9,109 nt of DNA from an uncultured Lachnospiraceae bacterium (GTDB lineage: Bacteria > Bacillota > Clostridia > Lachnospirales > Lachnospiraceae), in the NCBI GenBank assembly GCA_958444395.1, contig CAUCOL010000051.1:1-9109 (forward strand). The letters run 5' to 3'. Under the pieces are notes generated by a model. That model made no database searches. It was given only the letters and a program-made list of their open reading frames with translations, and was not told the origin of the DNA. A program made the translations under genes and the position numbers. Below, piece after piece: positions 5,009 to 9,109 of this stretch (positions are counted from its first letter, which is position 1; each line of letters starts with the position of its first letter).

Positions 5009-7292
5009 AAGATTATATGATCTGATGGATTGGGAAGCGATCGAGGGAATCGTGTATGCGGACGAGGATCATCCGGAACGGATACTCGGACCGGTAAAGG
5101 TGCGTGGCGGATATCTGGTGCATGCCTTTTATCCGGATGCACAGGCAATCGTACTGCGGATGAAAACATCACAGAAGATGTACCCGATGGAGATGGCAGA
5201 TGAAAATGGTGTATTTGCCGTTTTGCTGAAAGAGAAAAAGCTGTCTGCCTATACATTTATCATAACGTTAAAAGATGGACGTGAACTGGAGCTGGAAGAT
5301 CCGTATCTTTACAGAGATCTGATCGGTACAAATGATTTGCATCGTTTTTCCAATGGAATCCATCACCATATTTATGATTATCTGGGAGCACATCCGATGG
5401 CTGTGTCCGGTTTTTGGGACAGCGCCGAACCGGAGTGGGATGTGTTGGAGAAGCAGGTGCCAAAGGGGGCAGTTTATGGAACCCATTTTGCTGTCTGGGC
5501 ACCAAATGCCGTGCGAGTCAGTGTTGTCGGTGACTTTAACGGATGGGATGGAAGACGCCATCCGATGTACCGTTTGGGAGACAGCGGTGTGTTTGCGTTG
5601 TTTATACCGGGAGTCAAGACCGGTGAGATCTATAAGTACGAGGTGAAGCAGAATGCGCAGAAAACCGTACTTAAGACAGATCCGTATGGCTTTGCCTGTG
5701 AACAACGTCCGGCAAATGCCAGTATTGTATCCAATATCAGTCAGTATGCGTGGAAAGACCGCAAATGGATGGAGCAAAGACAGAGCGAGGGCTTTGCCGG
5801 AAAGCCGGTCAGTATCTATGAGGTGCACCTGGGATCCTGGATGAAGAAAGAGCCGGAGGAGGGAATCATGCATCCAAATTGCTCAGACGAGTTCTATAAT
5901 TATCGTGAGATCGCCCCACGTCTGGCAGAGTATGTGAAGAAGATGCATTATACCCATATTGAATTGATGCCGGTCATGGAGCATCCGCTGGATGAGTCCT
6001 GGGGGTATCAGGTGACCGGCTATTATGCCGCAACCTCCCGTTATGGAAGCCCGCAGGATCTGATGTATTTTATGGACTATATGCATCAGCAGAAGATTGG
6101 TGTGATCTTAGACTGGGTACCGGCACATTTTCCGAAGGATGCAAATGGTCTGGCACGGTTTGACGGGACTTGCCTGTATGAGCATCTGGATCCGCGTCAG
6201 GGAGAGCATCCGCACTGGGGAACGTTGATCTATAACTATGGCAGACCTCAGGTCGCAGATTTCCTGATTTCCAATGCATTATTCTGGGTGAAAAAATATC
6301 ATGCAGACGGTATCCGGATGGATGCGGTAGCTTCGATGCTGTATCTGGATTATGGAAAGCAGGATGGGGAATGGGTCGCAAATATGTATGGTGGAAATGA
6401 GAACCTGGAAGCAATCGCTTTATTGCAGAATCTGAGCAAAGCATTTCATAAGGAGTGTCCCGGAGCGATGCTGATCGCAGAGGAATCGACGGCATGGCCA
6501 AAGGTAACCGGCAGTGTGCAGGAGAATGGTCTGGGATTTGATCTGAAATGGAACATGGGCTGGATGAATGATTTCCTGAGTTATATGCAGACGGATCCGC
6601 TGTTTCGAAAAGGGCGTCACGGTCTGTTGACCTTCAGTATGATCTATGCATACAGTGAGCGTTTTGTATTGGTGATCTCTCATGACGAAGTGACACATGA
6701 AAAGGGATCTATGTTCCGGAAGATGCCGGGGGATGAAGAATTAAAATTTGCAAATCTGCGTGCTGCCTATGGCTTTATGATGGCTCACCCCGGCAGGAAG
6801 CTGCTGTTTATGGGACAGGAATTTGGTCAGAGCAGCGAATGGAATGAAAAGCAGAGCCTTCCGTGGGATGAAGCCAAGCAGCCTGCAAATGCAAAATTGC
6901 AGGCATATACCGCAGCCTGCAATGCATTTTATCAGAAGCATCCGGCACTGTATGCAGCGGACGATAAAGAAGAAGGCTTTGAATGGCTGAGCAGCCTGGA
7001 TGCGGATCATAGCATTATAACATTTATGCGGTATGCGCCGGATCAGTCAGAGAGATTGCTGGTCGTCTGCAACTTTACACCGGTTGTTTATGAGAATTTT
7101 AAACTGGGTGTTCCGTTTGACGGTAAATATAAAGAGATCTTTAACAGTGATGCAGAAGAATTTGGCGGTGCCGGTCATGCCAACAGACGCCTGAAGAATG
7201 CAAAACCGGCAGCGTGGGATGGCCGTGAATACTCCATCTCCGTGGAGGTGCCGGCGTTAGGCATCAGTGTATTTCAATGCACACCGAAGTAA
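5001..7292 (+). CDS. glgB: 1,4-alpha-glucan (glycogen) branching enzyme
   Basis: Cytosolic glucosyltransferase that cuts alpha-1,4-glucan chains and re-attaches them through alpha-1,6 bonds in glycogen synthesis. It has 763 aa, slightly longer than E. coli GlgB (728). The start at 5001 has GGAGG 9 nt upstream; ATG 4995 is too close to it. Domains: a first CBM48-like N-domain (about 1-130, with HPERILGP), a second CBM48 (about 155-250, GTHFAVWAPNA and VGDFNGWDGRRHPM), a GH13 barrel (about 295-640) and a C-terminal beta domain. GH13 regions are all present: DWVPAHFP (D371), GIRMDAV with nucleophile D441, IAEES with acid/base E494, and ISHDEV with D562. The 53- and 68-residue spacings equal those I recall for E. 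coli D405/E458/D526, so it should be active. No glgA, glgC or glgD is in the window. It lies between DUF624 and mscS genes. Confidence 0.96.
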   Translation: MNKRLYDLMDWEAIEGIVYADEDHPERILGPVKVRGGYLVHAFYPDAQAIVLRMKTSQKMYPMEMADENGVFAVLLKEKKLSAYTFIITLKDGRELELEDPYLYRDLIGTNDLHRFSNGIHHHIYDYLGAHPMAVSGFWDSAEPEWDVLEKQVPKGAVYGTHFAVWAPNAVRVSVVGDFNGWDGRRHPMYRLGDSGVFALFIPGVKTGEIYKYEVKQNAQKTVLKTDPYGFACEQRPANASIVSNISQYAWKDRKWMEQRQSEGFAGKPVSIYEVHLGSWMKKEPEEGIMHPNCSDEFYNYREIAPRLAEYVKKMHYTHIELMPVMEHPLDESWGYQVTGYYAATSRYGSPQDLMYFMDYMHQQKIGVILDWVPAHFPKDANGLARFDGTCLYEHLDPRQGEHPHWGTLIYNYGRPQVADFLISNALFWVKKYHADGIRMDAVASMLYLDYGKQDGEWVANMYGGNENLEAIALLQNLSKAFHKECPGAMLIAEESTAWPKVTGSVQENGLGFDLKWNMGWMNDFLSYMQTDPLFRKGRHGLLTFSMIYAYSERFVLVISHDEVTHEKGSMFRKMPGDEELKFANLRAAYGFMMAHPGRKLLFMGQEFGQSSEWNEKQSLPWDEAKQPANAKLQAYTAACNAFYQKHPALYAADDKEEGFEWLSSLDADHSIITFMRYAPDQSERLLVVCNFTPVVYENFKLGVPFDGKYKEIFNSDAEEFGGAGHANRRLKNAKPAAWDGREYSISVEVPALGISVFQCTPK

Positions 7293-7313
7293 AAAAAGAA
7301 AGGGGATAGCGCA

Positions 7314-8219
7314 ATGTTATCCGGATGGATGAATACAAAAGTGCTGCCAGTGGCAGACATTGTTACTGCCGGTTCTGTTAATGTAGATGACGTGATGCGG
7401 GAGATGAATTCAGATACAACTTCCGCAGAGGAAAAGACGAACTTTCTGATCAAGTATCTGCTTGCACAAAGAGAACCAATGTTGAATTTTGCAAAGACAG
7501 CACTGGTAGCATTGGTAGTCTTTCTGATTGGACGCAAACTGATCCGACTGATGCTGAAACTGATGAACCGTTGGATGGATCGTGGAGGAGTTGAGATCAG
7601 TGTACAGAAGTTTATGCACTCGGTAGCGAATGTAGTATTAAACATATTATTGATATTTATAGTTGCCGGTATTCTGGGAGTGGGTACCAGCTCGATCGTG
7701 GCAATCATCGGTTCGGCAGGACTGGCAGTTGGTCTGGCATTGCAGGGCAGTTTGTCAAACTTTGCAGGTGGTGTACTGATCCTGCTGCTGAAACCATTCC
7801 GGGTCGGTGATTATATCGTGACGTCGGGGGCAGAGGGTACGGTGCAGAATATTGATATCTTTTATACCCATCTGCTGACGACGGATAATAAAAAGGTCGT
7901 GATTCCAAATGGTGTGATATCAAACAGTAATGTGGTAAATACAACGGCACAGGAGAGCCGTCTGTTGATCATTGATTTTATGGTTGGTCATGAGATCAAA
8001 ACACAAAGGGTACGTCAGATCGTGTTGGAGCAGTTACGGAAAGATCCGTCAATTCATCAGGAACAGCCGATGAGTGTGGAGATCGATAAGTTGAATCCGG
8101 GACGTGTCAAAATGCAGGCAAAAGCATGGGTGCCTACATCTGAGTATTGGCCGGCGCGCTATCGTCTACTGGAACGGATTAAAGAAAGCCTGGAAGAAAA
8201 TGGCATTCCTCTTATGTAA
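7314..8219 (+). CDS. mscS: MscS-family small-conductance mechanosensitive channel
   Basis: Membrane channel that opens under tension to release solutes on hypo-osmotic shock; 301 aa, close to E. coli MscS (286). The start has AAAGGGG 8 nt upstream. After a polar N-terminus, TM1 lies at about 58-80, TM2 at 101-122, and the pore helix TM3 at about 126-155 with GSAGLAVGLALQGSLSNFAGG (133-153), nearly identical to the family signature. The beta domain follows with LKPFRVGDYI, GTVQNIDIF and VIPNGVISNSNVVN. An alpha/beta domain closes the protein. It ends at ENGIPLM, where E. coli MscS continues with PYPQMDV and the small C-terminal barrel, so this tail is short. The gene begins 21 nt after glgB with no terminator between, suggesting cotranscription. 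No clear intrinsic terminator follows. Confidence 0.94.
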   Translation: MLSGWMNTKVLPVADIVTAGSVNVDDVMREMNSDTTSAEEKTNFLIKYLLAQREPMLNFAKTALVALVVFLIGRKLIRLMLKLMNRWMDRGGVEISVQKFMHSVANVVLNILLIFIVAGILGVGTSSIVAIIGSAGLAVGLALQGSLSNFAGGVLILLLKPFRVGDYIVTSGAEGTVQNIDIFYTHLLTTDNKKVVIPNGVISNSNVVNTTAQESRLLIIDFMVGHEIKTQRVRQIVLEQLRKDPSIHQEQPMSVEIDKLNPGRVKMQAKAWVPTSEYWPARYRLLERIKESLEENGIPLM

Positions 8220-8245
8220 AATCGAGGTAAAAAATCGAAATATCC

Positions 8246-8274
8246 TTGTTCTGATGGGAAAAATCCTTTATAAT
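8246..8274 (+). promoter_or_regulatory. Candidate promoter of the corA-like gene
   Basis: TTGTTC (8246-8251), a 17-bp spacer and a perfect TATAAT (8269-8274). Transcription would start near 8281, about 37 nt before the GTG start. Spacing and -10 are ideal and the -35 is weak. It lies in the 98-bp gap after mscS, which has no clear terminator, so readthrough from upstream could also supply transcript. Confidence 0.6.
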
Positions 8275-8317
8275 CAATAAGGGTGTTGAATAAGAAAACA
8301 GATTGGTGTGATTCACA

Positions 8318-9076
8318 GTGGTAAATATTTATCGAACAGACGATAGAAAGATTCATGAAGAAGATGAAGTAAAAGAGGGTGTATGGATACAGATGGTCAA
8401 TCCGACTGTATCAGAGGGCGAAGAATTAGCAGAAAAATTAGAAATCGATATACACGATCTGCTGGCAGCATTGGATGAGGAGGAAAGCTCCCGTATCGAG
8501 CTGGAGGACGGTTATACACTGATCCTGGTCGATATTCCTACGATTGAGATCCGGCACGATAAGGAGGCATATACGACAATCCCTCTGGGTATTATCCTGA
8601 CGCATGATACGATCATCACAGTATGCACAGAGGATACACCGGTGTTGCAGGCATTTATCAACGGACGCGTGAAGGAGTTCAGCACAAAGAAAAAGCTGCG
8701 TTTTGTATATCAGATCCTGTTCCGCATCTCGACACTTTATCAGAGTGATCTGCGGATCATCGACAAAAAGCGTACGGAGATAGAGGAACGTATCGACGGA
8801 GATACCGAGGATATCGATCTGATCGACCTGCATGCGCTGGAGTCTACGCTGGTTTACTTTGCCACTTCTCTGCGAGCCAATGGGGTGGTGTTAGACCGGC
8901 TGACAAGATATAAGCGGCTGGAGCAGTATCCGGATGATAAGGATCTGCTGGGTGATGTGATTGTCGAGAACCAGCAGGCGATCGAGATGACATCGATCTA
9001 CCGAGATATTATCAATGGTACCAGAGAGCTTTTGTCTTCGGTTATTGATAACCTGCTGCCGTCAGGGTATTCGTAA
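8318..9076 (+). CDS. corA: CorA-family divalent cation transporter, truncated before its membrane helices
   Basis: N-terminal cytoplasmic part of a CorA-type Mg2+/divalent-cation channel; 252 aa where full proteins have about 310-320. The start is GTG, giving MVNIYRTDD as in relatives; no strong ribosome binding site precedes it. Family wording is clear: W-I-QMVNPTVSEGEELAEKLEI, LLAALDEEESSRIELEDGYTLILVDIP, TIPLGIILTHDTIITVC, the long helix with LRFVYQILFRISTLY, ALESTLVYFATSLRANGVVL and NQQAIEMTSIYRDIINGTRELLSSVIDN. At that point relatives continue into NLNIVMK-LTSIT, two transmembrane helices and the GMN filter. Here only LLPSGYS and a stop follow. With no membrane anchor or pore, the product cannot transport ions, so this is probably a broken gene. 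A frameshift at the window edge is less likely because no other frame restores CorA sequence. Confidence 0.85.
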   Translation: MVNIYRTDDRKIHEEDEVKEGVWIQMVNPTVSEGEELAEKLEIDIHDLLAALDEEESSRIELEDGYTLILVDIPTIEIRHDKEAYTTIPLGIILTHDTIITVCTEDTPVLQAFINGRVKEFSTKKKLRFVYQILFRISTLYQSDLRIIDKKRTEIEERIDGDTEDIDLIDLHALESTLVYFATSLRANGVVLDRLTRYKRLEQYPDDKDLLGDVIVENQQAIEMTSIYRDIINGTRELLSSVIDNLLPSGYS

Positions 9077-9108
9077 AATTCCATGTTCCACGAGTAGGGG
9101 TTGCGGTC
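8998..9108 (-). CDS. C-terminal end of an unidentified ORF entering from the right edge
   Basis: An open minus-strand frame from 9108 to a TAG at 8998-9000, with its 5' end outside the window. Its first 19 residues, DRNPYSWNMEFYEYPDGSR, are rich in aromatic residues with a plausible YPDGS turn and read like real protein. The remaining 17 residues are antisense corA and look like an accidental tail. I do not recognise the family. It could belong to a mobile element inserted in corA or to a neighbouring gene joined by a deletion. It could also be a chance frame, since it is short. Confidence 0.35.
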   Translation of the reverse strand, partial: DRNPYSWNMEFYEYPDGSRLSITEDKSSLVPLIISR

Positions 9109-9109
9109 G
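9051..9109. mobile_element. Possible edge of an inserted element or rearrangement in corA
   Basis: CorA similarity ends at about 9050 and the next 59 bases show no CorA coding in any plus frame, while the minus strand has protein-like coding reading out of the region. The junction sits on the palindrome GGTTAT-TG-ATAACC (9040-9053). No terminal inverted repeat or target duplication can be checked because the element body and the other end are outside the window. A deletion or assembly join would look the same. Confidence 0.3.

Noticed and set aside
5268..5873. A 201-codon minus-strand frame inside glgB
   Set aside because: Length comes from the glgB codon pattern. The translation has no domain-like wording and lies opposite a conserved CBM48 region.
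8220..8317. Possible terminator or small RNA between mscS and corA
   Set aside because: The only pairing found is a weak CCTT/AAGG around the -10 box, with no stable stem or T run. A promoter explains the region better.

Overview
The window looks like chromosomal DNA of an anaerobic gut Firmicute, most likely a Lachnospiraceae-type Clostridium. This rests on gene content (DUF1015, a YesL/DUF624 membrane protein, GlgB, MscS and a two-helix-type CorA), strong GGAGG-like ribosome binding sites, moderate GC and familiar protein wording. The genus is not determined, and all family assignments come from reading the translations, without a database search.

Left part, minus strand (1-1257): two genes of a nitrate/sulfonate/taurine-type (NitT/TauT, SsuBC-like) ABC importer. 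The ATPase comes first and overlaps the permease by 8 bp. The permease runs off the left edge, and any substrate-binding protein must lie outside. A 205-bp gap follows. Next is a short plus-strand lipoprotein gene (1463-1879) whose C-terminal part is built from a 12-bp tandem repeat. It converges on a minus-strand gene (1970-2965) across a strong hairpin that can terminate both strands. That minus-strand gene encodes an apparent fusion of a degenerate HAD-like domain with a GNAT acetyltransferase.

Middle part, plus strand (3085-8219): a divergent promoter with mirror-image -10 boxes faces the HAD-GNAT gene on one side. On the other side it faces a tightly packed run: DUF1015 protein, DUF624/YesL-like membrane protein, glycogen branching enzyme GlgB, and an MscS-type mechanosensitive channel. 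Gaps are 22 nt, an 8-bp overlap and 21 nt, so one transcript is likely. GlgB has the complete GH13 catalytic triad. A link between glycogen synthesis and osmotic relief is an attractive guess but is not proven by the sequence.

Right part (8246-9109): a promoter with a perfect TATAAT precedes a CorA-family magnesium/divalent-cation transporter gene. It begins normally but loses CorA similarity at about 9050 and stops before both transmembrane helices and the GMN selectivity motif. Beyond that point the minus strand carries an open frame with protein-like wording that enters from the right edge and reads into antisense corA. The simplest reading is that corA was broken by an inserted element or a rearrangement whose body lies to the right of the window. 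This junction is the most interesting spot here. No CRISPR array, tRNA, rRNA or complete insertion sequence is visible.
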